From: Desulfosporosinus sp.
GTDB taxonomy: Bacteria; Bacillota; Desulfitobacteriia; Desulfitobacteriales; Desulfitobacteriaceae
Assembly: GCA_003513495.1 (NCBI GenBank)
Contig: DOPM01000038.1
Coordinates: 28,164-92,163, forward strand
Length of the DNA stretch: 64,000 nt
Direction of reading: 5' to 3'
The first letter of the stretch is position 1. Every line of letters starts with the position of its first letter. Positions 35,491 to 44,051 of this stretch are shown here, in pieces. A program made the translations under genes and the position numbers. The notes under the pieces were generated by a model. That model was given only the letters and a program-made list of their open reading frames with translations. It was not told the origin of the DNA and made no database searches.

Positions 35491-36423
35491 TTATTTTATT
35501 CTGGATTTCGGATCAAGTGCATCTCGAAGCCCGTCGCCGAATAGATTAAAAGCCAGTACAGTAATGGTGATGGCAATTCCGGGGAAAATCAGTGTGTAGG
35601 GTGCTGTGAAAATAAAGCCCCTTGCCCTGCCCAGCATATCGCCCCACTCAGCAAATGGCGGCTGAACGCCCAAACCTAAAAAGCCAAGTGCAGCAGTGTC
35701 CAGTACAGCGCTGGATACCCCTAGGGTAGCCCTGACAACAATTAGCGAAATAATATTCGGTAAAATATGCTTGAAAATAATACGACTGTCTCCGTTGCCG
35801 ATGACTTTCGCTGCTTGAACATAGTCATTTTCTTTGACAGATAGAATACTTCCACGCACGATACGAGCATATTCCGGAATAGACACTAGACCGATAGCGA
35901 TAACCGCTTTGTCCAATCCCTTGCCCAAGGCTGCCATGAAGGCAATAGCTAACAAAATCGAGGGGATGGCCAGCATGACATCCATTACTCGCATAATGAA
36001 GGCATCCGTTCTTCCGCCGCGGTATCCCGCTATAGATCCTAAGAGAACCCCGATGGAAAGTGAGATTGCAACGGCTGCAACTCCAACAAAGAGGGATATC
36101 TTTGTACCGTCTAGGATTCTACTAAACATGTCTCTGCCCAGTTGATCTGTTCCAAACCAGTGCTCGGCATTGGGCCAGATAAAGCTTTTGGACATGTCCG
36201 AATAATTGGGATCATAGGGTAAAATCTGTACTCCAATGAGTTCACTGACCCATACTGTTACAGCAATTAGAGTCAGCATACCAATGATAAATAAGCCCAC
36301 AACAGCGGCTTTATTCTGCCTGAGGGTTGCCCACATTTCTTTTAGCTGCGATTCCGGTTTTTCCACATATTCTGCAGCCTGTATCGAATTCTTATCTGAA
36401 CTCGTACTAATATCTTTTGGCAT
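35491..36423 (-). CDS. dppC: Peptide ABC transporter permease, DppC/OppC type
   Basis: A 310-residue permease with an N-terminal OppC-type cytoplasmic segment, six helices, and the BPD transport signature around EYARIVRGSILSVKENDYV and AALGFLGLGVQPPFAEWG. It forms the membrane channel with the DppB-type subunit. It follows dppB by five bases. Confidence 0.9.
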   Translation of the reverse strand: MPKDISTSSDKNSIQAAEYVEKPESQLKEMWATLRQNKAAVVGLFIIGMLTLIAVTVWVSELIGVQILPYDPNYSDMSKSFIWPNAEHWFGTDQLGRDMFSRILDGTKISLFVGVAAVAISLSIGVLLGSIAGYRGGRTDAFIMRVMDVMLAIPSILLAIAFMAALGKGLDKAVIAIGLVSIPEYARIVRGSILSVKENDYVQAAKVIGNGDSRIIFKHILPNIISLIVVRATLGVSSAVLDTAALGFLGLGVQPPFAEWGDMLGRARGFIFTAPYTLIFPGIAITITVLAFNLFGDGLRDALDPKSRIK

Positions 36424-36428
36424 ACAAG

Positions 36429-37463
36429 CTACACCTCTTTCTTAGAATATTTAATACGCGGATCAAGGAACGCATAGATCACATCGACCATTAGATTTAC
36501 GAGGACGAAAACAGTTGCAATGAGCAATACGACCCCCTGCACCACTGGAAAGTCCGACTTTAGAATGCAAGCTACAGTATAGGCCCCGATTCCCGGCCAG
36601 GAAAACACGGTTTCTGTCAACACGGCACCACCGAGAAGGCTGCCAAGCTGCAACCCAATAACCGTGACAATGGGAATCAGTCCATTGCGGAGGGCGTGCT
36701 TGCCAATCACTCTGCCTTCGGAAATCCCTTTAGCTCTAGCAGTCCGGATATAATCCTGCTGCAAGGTTTCTAACATACTGGAACGAGTCATCCTAGCTAT
36801 GATGGCCATGGAATACATCGCTAGCGCACTAGCTGGGAGGATCAGATGCTCAAAAGCATCTCGAAAGGCGTACATATCGCCTGAGATCAGACTGTCAATT
36901 AAGTAAAACCCCGTAACACTTGCTGGTTGCAACAAAGGGTCGATTCTTCCGCTTGAAGGAAGCCAATGCAAAGTACCTGAAAAGAAAATTATCAGCAAAA
37001 TTCCAAGCCAAAAAATCGGCATCGAAACACCAATTAGTGCAAGGAACATACCGGCATTATCGAAAATCGAATTCTTTTTCACTGCTGAAATCACACCGAT
37101 AAGAATCCCGAACACCGAAGCTAATAATATCGCTAGCAATGCTAATTCAATGGTGGCTGGGAAGCGGGAAAAAATCTCTTTAAGGACGGGCGCTTTAGTG
37201 TAGTAGGAAGTACCAAGATCACCAGTTATGGCGCCAGTAATAAAATTGAAGTATTGCAGGTAAATCGGATCGTTCAGTCCGTTGGCCTGTCGCCACGCAT
37301 CGACAGATGCTTGTGTTGCATGCTGGCCCAAAACAATCGGAGCGGGATCCGGTGAAAACACGCGCATGATGAGAAATACAATTATGGAAACCCCAATCAA
37401 TACGGGAATTAACATCAAGATTCGTTTAATGATATATCTGAGCATCAGACAACAACCTTTCAT
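36429..37463 (-). CDS. dppB: Peptide ABC transporter permease, DppB/OppB type
   Basis: A permease of up to 344 residues with six helices. Its EAA-like loop contains ARMTRSSMLETLQQDYIRTA and the C-terminus has VFSWPGIGAYTV, both typical of DppB/OppB. An in-frame ATG at 37445 with AAAGG 10 bases upstream could be the real start, giving 338 residues (MLRYIIKR is the usual N-terminus). The gene is separated from dppA by a hairpin. Confidence 0.88.
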   Translation of the reverse strand: MKGCCLMLRYIIKRILMLIPVLIGVSIIVFLIMRVFSPDPAPIVLGQHATQASVDAWRQANGLNDPIYLQYFNFITGAITGDLGTSYYTKAPVLKEIFSRFPATIELALLAILLASVFGILIGVISAVKKNSIFDNAGMFLALIGVSMPIFWLGILLIIFFSGTLHWLPSSGRIDPLLQPASVTGFYLIDSLISGDMYAFRDAFEHLILPASALAMYSMAIIARMTRSSMLETLQQDYIRTARAKGISEGRVIGKHALRNGLIPIVTVIGLQLGSLLGGAVLTETVFSWPGIGAYTVACILKSDFPVVQGVVLLIATVFVLVNLMVDVIYAFLDPRIKYSKKEV

Positions 37464-37504
37464 GGGGATGGAGTAATTTTCCTCCGACTAACTTAAAAAA
37501 CAAA

Positions 37505-37537
37505 ACCGGGAACCGGTTTTAAAAACCGGTTCTCGGC
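37505..37537 (-). terminator. Intraoperon hairpin between dppA and dppB
   Basis: A stem CCGGGAACCGG ... CCGGTTCTCGG closes an A/T-rich loop, about 30 bases past the dppA stop. It probably protects or partly terminates the dppA message, allowing more binding protein than permease, as is common in ABC operons. Confidence 0.6.
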
Positions 37538-37567
37538 AGCTTAAAATTAATAAGCACGTACAGTCTT

Positions 37568-39127
37568 TTATTGTTTTGATACTCCGGCAAACGGGGTCAC
37601 ACCGGTCATATGGAAATAGAAATCTTTGATATTAGGTCTGTAGGCACAAAGTGTTTCAGCGTGGGAAATCGGAAGCCATGCAGCGTCAGCAGCGGCAATT
37701 TTTTCTAACTCGGTGTAAATTGCACTGCGGTCGGCGCCGGCAGGAGTTTCAATACCCTTAGCGATTAACTTGTTAAACGCTTCATTTTTGTAGAGTGCAA
37801 CGTTCATGGTGGGATCTTCGTGAGCTAACAGATACATAAAGTTATCTGGGTCTCCGTTATCCCCAATCCAACCATAGAAACAGATGTCATAATCCCCTGC
37901 TTTTAACTTTTCCTTGTAAGTTGTCCAGTCATAGGAATCAATGGTAGCAGTAACGCCAACTTTGGAAAGATAACCCTGAATAGCTTCAGCGAGAGCTTGT
38001 CCAGTAGCAGAGTTATAGGGTCTTGGGTTGGTATAGGTCATGATTTTAACGGAGGTTAATCCTGCTTCTTTGATTGCCTTTGCTGAAGCCTCTGAATCAT
38101 AGGCAATTTGAGAGATACTCTTGTCATAACCTTCCATAAAGGTCGGTAAAATGGAAGTTGCAGGTTCAGAGTAACCCTGATAGAGGCTCTCTACCATTTC
38201 TGGGACATTGATAGATTTAGAAATAGCTGCGCGAAGCTTAGCATCGTTAAAGGGTGCTCTAGAGGTGTTGTAAGCCATATAGTTGATGTTCATACCTGGA
38301 GCTTGGAAGATCTTGTTGCCAGCGTCGGTGATCTGCTTAACAACTGTGGCATCAATACCGTCAATCATATCAGCCTCGCCATTGTTTAAAGCAACGACAC
38401 GTGCGGAATTGTCCTTGATGAATTTGAAGATAACGTTCTTGGTTAGGGCTTTGGTTCCCCAATATTCATCATTTGCAACTAACACGATGTTTTCGTCTTT
38501 TGCCCATTTTACAAACTTGTAAGGACCTGTGCCGACTGGAGCTTGGTTAACATTGTTGTTGTTTTCTTTTAAGGCCTTTGGGCTAACCATTGGCGCGCTC
38601 ATAACCATAGCCAGGTTATTGAGGAACGGTGTGCTAGGAGCTGTTAAATTGATTTTAACAGTAGCCTTGTCCACTACCTCTACACTTTTCACGGAGCCAT
38701 AAACAAAGGATCCGTAAGCCATGTCCTCAGTCACTTGCGGAGGGATTTGGCGGTCAATGTTAAATTTCACGGCTTCGGCATCGAAATCAGTGCCGTCATG
38801 GAATTTAACCCCCTCTTGCAGATGGAAGGTATAAGTAAGACCGTCTGGGCTTACATCCCAGCTCTTAGCTAGAGATGGTTCAACCTTTGTCGAATCCTTG
38901 GCGTACTTCAGAAGTCCTTCATAGATGTTGATCATTACCTTAGCTGATTCGCCATCGTCAACCAGTGCCGGGTCCAGTCCTCTTGGCTCAGCGCCCTGAG
39001 CATAGATCAGGGTATCGTTGGCCTTTGGTGCTGCGTCACTACTAGTCTTGGAACCGCAGCCCGTTAAAGAAATACCGACTAGAGCTACTGCCAGAACAAG
39101 TGCAACAATTCTTTTCATTTTTCTCAT
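37568..39127 (-). CDS. dppA: Peptide ABC transporter substrate-binding lipoprotein, DppA/OppA type
   Basis: A 519-residue family-5 solute-binding protein. It has a lipoprotein signal (KRIVALVLAVALVG then ISLTGC, Cys lipidated at about residue 23) and the family signature region AKSWDVSPDGLTYTFHLQEGVKFHDG. It captures peptides outside the cell and delivers them to DppBC. I use the ATG at 39127 (GGGGAGGGG upstream); the frame extends 13 codons further with charged residues. First gene of the operon dppA-B-C-D-F. Confidence 0.92.
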   Translation of the reverse strand: MRKMKRIVALVLAVALVGISLTGCGSKTSSDAAPKANDTLIYAQGAEPRGLDPALVDDGESAKVMINIYEGLLKYAKDSTKVEPSLAKSWDVSPDGLTYTFHLQEGVKFHDGTDFDAEAVKFNIDRQIPPQVTEDMAYGSFVYGSVKSVEVVDKATVKINLTAPSTPFLNNLAMVMSAPMVSPKALKENNNNVNQAPVGTGPYKFVKWAKDENIVLVANDEYWGTKALTKNVIFKFIKDNSARVVALNNGEADMIDGIDATVVKQITDAGNKIFQAPGMNINYMAYNTSRAPFNDAKLRAAISKSINVPEMVESLYQGYSEPATSILPTFMEGYDKSISQIAYDSEASAKAIKEAGLTSVKIMTYTNPRPYNSATGQALAEAIQGYLSKVGVTATIDSYDWTTYKEKLKAGDYDICFYGWIGDNGDPDNFMYLLAHEDPTMNVALYKNEAFNKLIAKGIETPAGADRSAIYTELEKIAAADAAWLPISHAETLCAYRPNIKDFYFHMTGVTPFAGVSKQ

Positions 39128-39421
39128 TCTTTCCCCTCCCCTTTTTTTGCTTCTGTCTAGAAGCACAAAAAAACCTTAAGTTTTCACCCTTGTTATAGTA
39201 CCATTCTAAAATTACTTGTGCAATAGTTCATTTACAATAAAAGTATAATTTTGTATACATTGAACACTCTTAATATTTCTAAAATCATGGCAGAATGGAA
39301 AATTTGCCCTCCGAAACGAACGATAACATTGCCATGTATAACCTAAGTCAAAAAGCAATATCCTTAGATATTAGGTAGTAGTTTCAGAAGATAGCAAGGT
39401 GAGTTGGGAGTTGCTGGGTAG
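39128..39421. other. AT-rich divergent intergenic region
   Basis: Between dppA (minus) and the solute-binding protein gene (plus). It must hold both promoters. I see several AT-rich hexamers but no operator or structured element I can defend. Confidence 0.4.
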
Positions 39422-40741
39422 ATGCTTAACAAGATTAATAGAATTTGTAGGGTAGGTTTGATCCTGGCTTTGCCTTTACTGGTATCCTGTAGCAGTGAGC
39501 AAAAACAGGTAATATTACCAGTAAAAAATATTAATCAAAAGGTGACTTTAGAGTGTGTTATTCCTTTTGACGATGTTAAAAAGCAGGAAGCGTTCAAGAA
39601 TTTTGAAGCTGATATAAAACGTCTATCTGATTACAATATTTATTTGAGCTTCGTAACGGGAGATACAAATACCTATAATACCAAAATAAAAGTGATGATG
39701 AGTTCAGATACCCCTCCGGATGTATTCTATTCTGGGGATGGAAGCTTTACTAAAGAACTTTATTCCACGAAGAGAATCCAACTCTTAGAAAACGCACTCA
39801 CCGATATGGGCTATTGGAATATGGTTATTCCAACTACTAAAGTAATCAGAGATAATGAACATATATATGCCGTACCTATAGATGAAGCACATTATAATAT
39901 CATGCTAATAAATACTGAATTGTTTTCTGTAAATAATATAAAAATTCCAGATAGTTTTGAAGAACTAAAGGTTGCTGCACAACAATTTAGAGAAAGAGGC
40001 ATAGTCCCCATAGCTATTGGTGGCAAAAATGGGGTATCTGTATATAACATGATAGAAGGTTTTGCATGTACTATAGATAATGAAATTACAAGTAAACTAT
40101 TAAAAAGTAATTATGGTTTTTCTGGAGAAACGTTTCGTCAAGCCGCCACATCAGTTAAACAACTGATCGAGTTAGGTGCATTTCAAGAAAACGTTGAAAC
40201 TATTTCAGATGAAGAAGCTGAAAATCTTTTCTATTCCTCTAAAGCAGCCATATATTGCACTACTTCCAATAAGCTAAACATGGCTAACAATCAATTAAAG
40301 GGGAAGGTTAGAGTATTATATTACCCCCAGCCCTGCGAAACTAATGGCTCAAATCCGAAAAGGGTCGTTTCTGGCGGCACTAAGAAAGATATTGGTTTAT
40401 TAGTTTCATCTTCAACCAATCATCCTGCAGAAAGTATAAAACTTGCTGTAGAAATGTCCAAATATTACAACAAGTATCTATATGAAAGTCTTGGCGAAGG
40501 TGCCATTATATATAACTTGGACTATATGGGATGGACACGGAGTATAGACCCAAACCTAGAAGCAAGCGAATTAATGTTGAATGTAAAGCAAAAAGGCAAT
40601 GTCAATACGGGACTTTTTGGATATAATATATCACCTGCTAAAGAGAAATCTATAGCTGAAGCTTCTACAGCATTTATGACAGGTCTTCTATCCGTAAATG
40701 ATTTTTTAGAGGAAATGAATATTAGTATTAAGATGAAATAG
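39422..40741 (+). CDS. Family-1 extracellular solute-binding lipoprotein, orphan
   Basis: A 439-residue protein with a lipoprotein signal (residues 1-23; LPLLVSC lipobox) and the alpha/beta layout of sugar-type ABC binding proteins (STDTPPDVFYSGDG-like start of the hinge, SPGIKIPDSFEEL-like segments). Such proteins normally pair with two permeases and an ATPase, but none is adjacent; a secreted alpha/beta hydrolase gene follows 19 bases on. It may feed a transporter elsewhere or act as a sensor. The ribosome binding site is modest (GGGAG, 12 bases upstream). The gene is AT-rich compared with its neighbours, which might mean a different origin. Confidence 0.7.
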   Translation: MLNKINRICRVGLILALPLLVSCSSEQKQVILPVKNINQKVTLECVIPFDDVKKQEAFKNFEADIKRLSDYNIYLSFVTGDTNTYNTKIKVMMSSDTPPDVFYSGDGSFTKELYSTKRIQLLENALTDMGYWNMVIPTTKVIRDNEHIYAVPIDEAHYNIMLINTELFSVNNIKIPDSFEELKVAAQQFRERGIVPIAIGGKNGVSVYNMIEGFACTIDNEITSKLLKSNYGFSGETFRQAATSVKQLIELGAFQENVETISDEEAENLFYSSKAAIYCTTSNKLNMANNQLKGKVRVLYYPQPCETNGSNPKRVVSGGTKKDIGLLVSSSTNHPAESIKLAVEMSKYYNKYLYESLGEGAIIYNLDYMGWTRSIDPNLEASELMLNVKQKGNVNTGLFGYNISPAKEKSIAEASTAFMTGLLSVNDFLEEMNISIKMK

Positions 40742-40760
40742 GATTTTTGGGGCTGTACAT

Positions 40761-41723
40761 ATGAATCAAAACAAAACAAAAACTATTAAAAAAATACTTA
40801 TTGTATTACTTATTGTCTTTGTAATTAGCATTAATATAGCAGGCTTATCTATAGGAAATCTATATTACCAGAAGGTTAGCAAGCTAACTATTAATCCAGA
40901 AACAACGGGGCTTGAGTATTACAAATCCAGCTTCAATTATGAGAGATTTACACAGCTGGAATCCTACAATGTCTCGCTGAAATCGAGTTTCGGTTATCAG
41001 CTTTCAGGGACATATATATTCAATCCTACCCCCACTAACAATACGGTAATTTTAGTTCACGGCATAGCTAGTGACCGTTGGCAGGCCATGAAATTCTCCG
41101 ATATGTATCTTGACATGGGTTTTAATGTCTTAGCTTATGATTCTAGAAAACATGGCAGCAGTGGAGGCAATGATATAACTCTTGGCTATTTCGAAAAGAT
41201 AGACCTAGACAACATCGTAAAATGGGTTAAATGGGTTAATCCAAAGGCCATTATAGGAGTACATGGGGAATCTTTAGGAGCCATTACTGCTCTACTCCAA
41301 GCAGAATTAGATCAACGTAAAAAGAACGTTAATTTTTATGTGGTAGACTGCCCTTACTCTGATTTAAGGGAATTACTTAATATTAAACTCACAGGTGATT
41401 TGAGACCAAGGTTTCAACCTTATGGAGAATTCATATTATTTTATGCAAATATTGTTGCCCTGAGAAAGTCAAACTTTTCACTCCATGCCGTATCACCCAT
41501 CACGGTAATCGGTGATATAAAAACTCCAATAATGTTTATCCATGGCAGTAACGATACCTTTATACCAGCTTCTATGTCCTTAGAGTTATACTTAAGAAAC
41601 AAGGGACCCAAAAGTATCTATATATCTCCTGGGGCAGAGCATGCTATGTCTTATCTGACAAATAAGCAAGAATACACTGCTAAAGTCAAACAATTTCTTA
41701 CAGAGAATAATATGCTTAAGTAA
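40761..41723 (+). CDS. Membrane-anchored alpha/beta hydrolase
   Basis: A 320-residue protein with an N-terminal membrane anchor (residues 10-30), then an alpha/beta hydrolase fold: oxyanion segment LVHGIASDRW, nucleophile elbow HGESLGA, acid in HGSNDTF and catalytic His in AEHAM. It resembles the BEM46/YqkD-like extracytoplasmic hydrolases. Substrate is unknown. Its end is only 10 bases from the convergent end of the tubulin-like operon. It may be co-transcribed with the preceding binding protein. Confidence 0.8.
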   Translation: MNQNKTKTIKKILIVLLIVFVISINIAGLSIGNLYYQKVSKLTINPETTGLEYYKSSFNYERFTQLESYNVSLKSSFGYQLSGTYIFNPTPTNNTVILVHGIASDRWQAMKFSDMYLDMGFNVLAYDSRKHGSSGGNDITLGYFEKIDLDNIVKWVKWVNPKAIIGVHGESLGAITALLQAELDQRKKNVNFYVVDCPYSDLRELLNIKLTGDLRPRFQPYGEFILFYANIVALRKSNFSLHAVSPITVIGDIKTPIMFIHGSNDTFIPASMSLELYLRNKGPKSIYISPGAEHAMSYLTNKQEYTAKVKQFLTENNMLK

Positions 41724-41733
41724 TAACTCTATA

Positions 41734-44037
41734 TTATAGGTCTTGCCTAAACCTTTCGTAGGCCTCCTCATAATTCCGATAAAAATAGATATCCTTAAGG
41801 TCAAAGCCAAAGCAGGCTTTGACCATGCGTATACTCTTTATTGACTTATAGTTCACAAATGAAACATCGTTGGGCTTGTCTTGGAAAAGCCCCTTAATGT
41901 AACTGCGCAGACTGGAATTGTCCTGATTGTTAAAGAAGTAGTAATGGATTTCAGGCTGCCTTGCCATTACCCCTTTACTCAAACTCAAGGCAAGATTGCA
42001 GTTTGCATAAAGGTCTTCCACCATCTGTTTTCCTTTAGCTGGCTGGGTTTGAGCTAAACTTTCCAACAGTTGTTCCAGGGAAAGGGTTTGAATATTGGTT
42101 TGTCTTAGAAGCTGTTTCGTATTATCAAATAAAGCTTTAATAAATGCTTCTAAAAAATCTCCCTTTTCCTGAAATACACTCAGATCCCTGTCTCGAAAAA
42201 TCTTCACAAATAGCTCGTTCATGGGTTGTTTGTTTTCATTTAACTCATCTTTAAATAAGTCAATTAGACCGTCCTCGCCAGCTGCAATCTGTTTTATCCG
42301 CTCAGTGTTGCTAATATTCTTCAAGGCTTTCTCCAAACTTGAGATGTTCTCTTCCTGGTTAAGGATAAGTGCATGCAGATTATGGGTATAACCATAGTAG
42401 CCCTCAAAGATTTCTCTTAGTTTGTCGTAAACCAACGCCTTTTGCAGTAACTCATATTTAACTTCAACTAAGCGTCGTAAAAAGTTATTTTTCTGGTTTC
42501 CTAAGCCTAGCAAGCCTTTTTTATCAGGTTCTATTTCCAATCTGGACAAAGCCATTTTAGAGGCGCGGTCTGCTCTCAGGCGTAAAGAATCGCGCTTTGT
42601 CATGAACTCCTTGATTTTAATCTCAAGGTACTTACTAAGACTCTGCTTGTCGTTCTCTTCCTCCGATTTTAACAATCTCTTAACAAAATACAAACCAAGC
42701 CGTTCGTTTTGTAAATAACCTTTTAGTATTTTTGCAAACTTCTCTAATTGCATCGGGAGATACTCTGCTGTAAGTTTTTCAACCTCCTTTAGGATTCTTT
42801 CTTGAAAAACAACCTTGACGTTATCATTCATGAGCAATTTTTCAGCTATCTCCAAGGGTTCCGCTTGTAGTTCTTTGAGGACCTTACGTTCTAAGCGAAG
42901 GGGAAGTTTTGCGATTTCTTCAAGTGTCTCCTTAACAGAAGAATAGACGTCAGCTTCTAGTGTCTCTATCCCAGAGTTATCAATTTCCAATTCCTTTAGT
43001 ACTGTCTCCCAGTCCTGACTGATGCAGACTGAATTGATTTTGCTAAGCTTGTGGTTTTTATGCAATAGGTACCAACAAGTCTCGCTAAAGATCGGGGAAA
43101 TCTTAATTGATTTTTTACTATACCCTATTGCGGCATAACGTGGCAGGCCATTAGCCACAGCTGCTGAAGGCATTTGAAGTGAGTTAAAAATTCTTGCTTC
43201 ATTAAACTGTGAACTACTCTTTAAATAAACAAGCATACCCAACATCTCCGCCACACTAACCCCCCCTTCGCTGGTCTTCAGGATGGGAGAAAAGTTTTCG
43301 TTAAAATCTGAGTACAAGTAAACTATGGCAAAAACGGGCCTTTCACGAGTAATCCTGTTTGTTCTGCAAGCAACTAGGTCCCCCAGTTCGATGTTTAGTT
43401 TAAAGTCGGGGGAAGACATAAACCTGATTTCTTGCCAGGAAGCAAAGACTTTGGCTTGTTCCTGTTGGGTTCTCAGCATAGCGCTTTGAAAAAACAGTCC
43501 CGTAACTTCGATGCCGGTATTAGCTACAAAAAAACTATTCAGATGATCTTCCAACATACACACCAGAATTGAACAGCTTGCAAATAAGTCCTCAGACAAA
43601 TCGCTGACGACGTAAATCTTAATATTGGCACTGGTTCTTGCTATGACCTTCGTAAGCCTTGTATTAAGGGCTTCCAAAGTTCCTAGAATGTAATCCTTCC
43701 TCTCCAACAATTTCTCTTGAACTCTATTCCGCGGTATTCTGCAATCTTCCATAACGACATACTCAATCTGATCATCTCTTTCTGGATAATTTCCGTCAAC
43801 TAAGGCTAGACCGAGATAGTCTTCAGAAACGACCCCGATCCTATAGAGCTGCCTCATGATTCGGGAGACGGTTCCTGCTCCGTGGTTACCTATGCCCAAC
43901 AATAGTACACAAGAGTTAAGGTTAGGCACTGTTCCCGGTTCCCCTCTATGCTCCAGTTCGAGATGCTCCTGGTCAATATACCTGCGGATTAGCTCGGCAA
44001 GTATGGCTTCAGTCTTTAAGTCTAAACTATTGAGCAT
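41734..44037 (-). CDS. Degenerate tubulin-like partner protein
   Basis: A 767-residue protein with no recognised name. Its first 165 residues parallel the neighbouring tubulin-like protein: VLLLGIGNHGAGT (44-56) matches VIGLGGTG, YLGLALVDG matches YLGLDTDE, and IYVVSDLSEDLFASC (141-155) takes the place of the GTPase loop VFILSGVSGGTGGGT. The Gly/Thr phosphate loop is thus lost, so nucleotide hydrolysis is unlikely. The rest (about 330-767) is long, charged and mainly helical, with likely coiled coils. The ribosome binding site GGAGGG precedes the ATG and the gap to the upstream gene is 14 bases. Function unknown; probably the partner subunit or regulator of the active tubulin-like protein. 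Confidence 0.65.
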   Translation of the reverse strand: MLNSLDLKTEAILAELIRRYIDQEHLELEHRGEPGTVPNLNSCVLLLGIGNHGAGTVSRIMRQLYRIGVVSEDYLGLALVDGNYPERDDQIEYVVMEDCRIPRNRVQEKLLERKDYILGTLEALNTRLTKVIARTSANIKIYVVSDLSEDLFASCSILVCMLEDHLNSFFVANTGIEVTGLFFQSAMLRTQQEQAKVFASWQEIRFMSSPDFKLNIELGDLVACRTNRITRERPVFAIVYLYSDFNENFSPILKTSEGGVSVAEMLGMLVYLKSSSQFNEARIFNSLQMPSAAVANGLPRYAAIGYSKKSIKISPIFSETCWYLLHKNHKLSKINSVCISQDWETVLKELEIDNSGIETLEADVYSSVKETLEEIAKLPLRLERKVLKELQAEPLEIAEKLLMNDNVKVVFQERILKEVEKLTAEYLPMQLEKFAKILKGYLQNERLGLYFVKRLLKSEEENDKQSLSKYLEIKIKEFMTKRDSLRLRADRASKMALSRLEIEPDKKGLLGLGNQKNNFLRRLVEVKYELLQKALVYDKLREIFEGYYGYTHNLHALILNQEENISSLEKALKNISNTERIKQIAAGEDGLIDLFKDELNENKQPMNELFVKIFRDRDLSVFQEKGDFLEAFIKALFDNTKQLLRQTNIQTLSLEQLLESLAQTQPAKGKQMVEDLYANCNLALSLSKGVMARQPEIHYYFFNNQDNSSLRSYIKGLFQDKPNDVSFVNYKSIKSIRMVKACFGFDLKDIYFYRNYEEAYERFRQDL

Positions 44038-44051
44038 ATACCACCCTCCGC

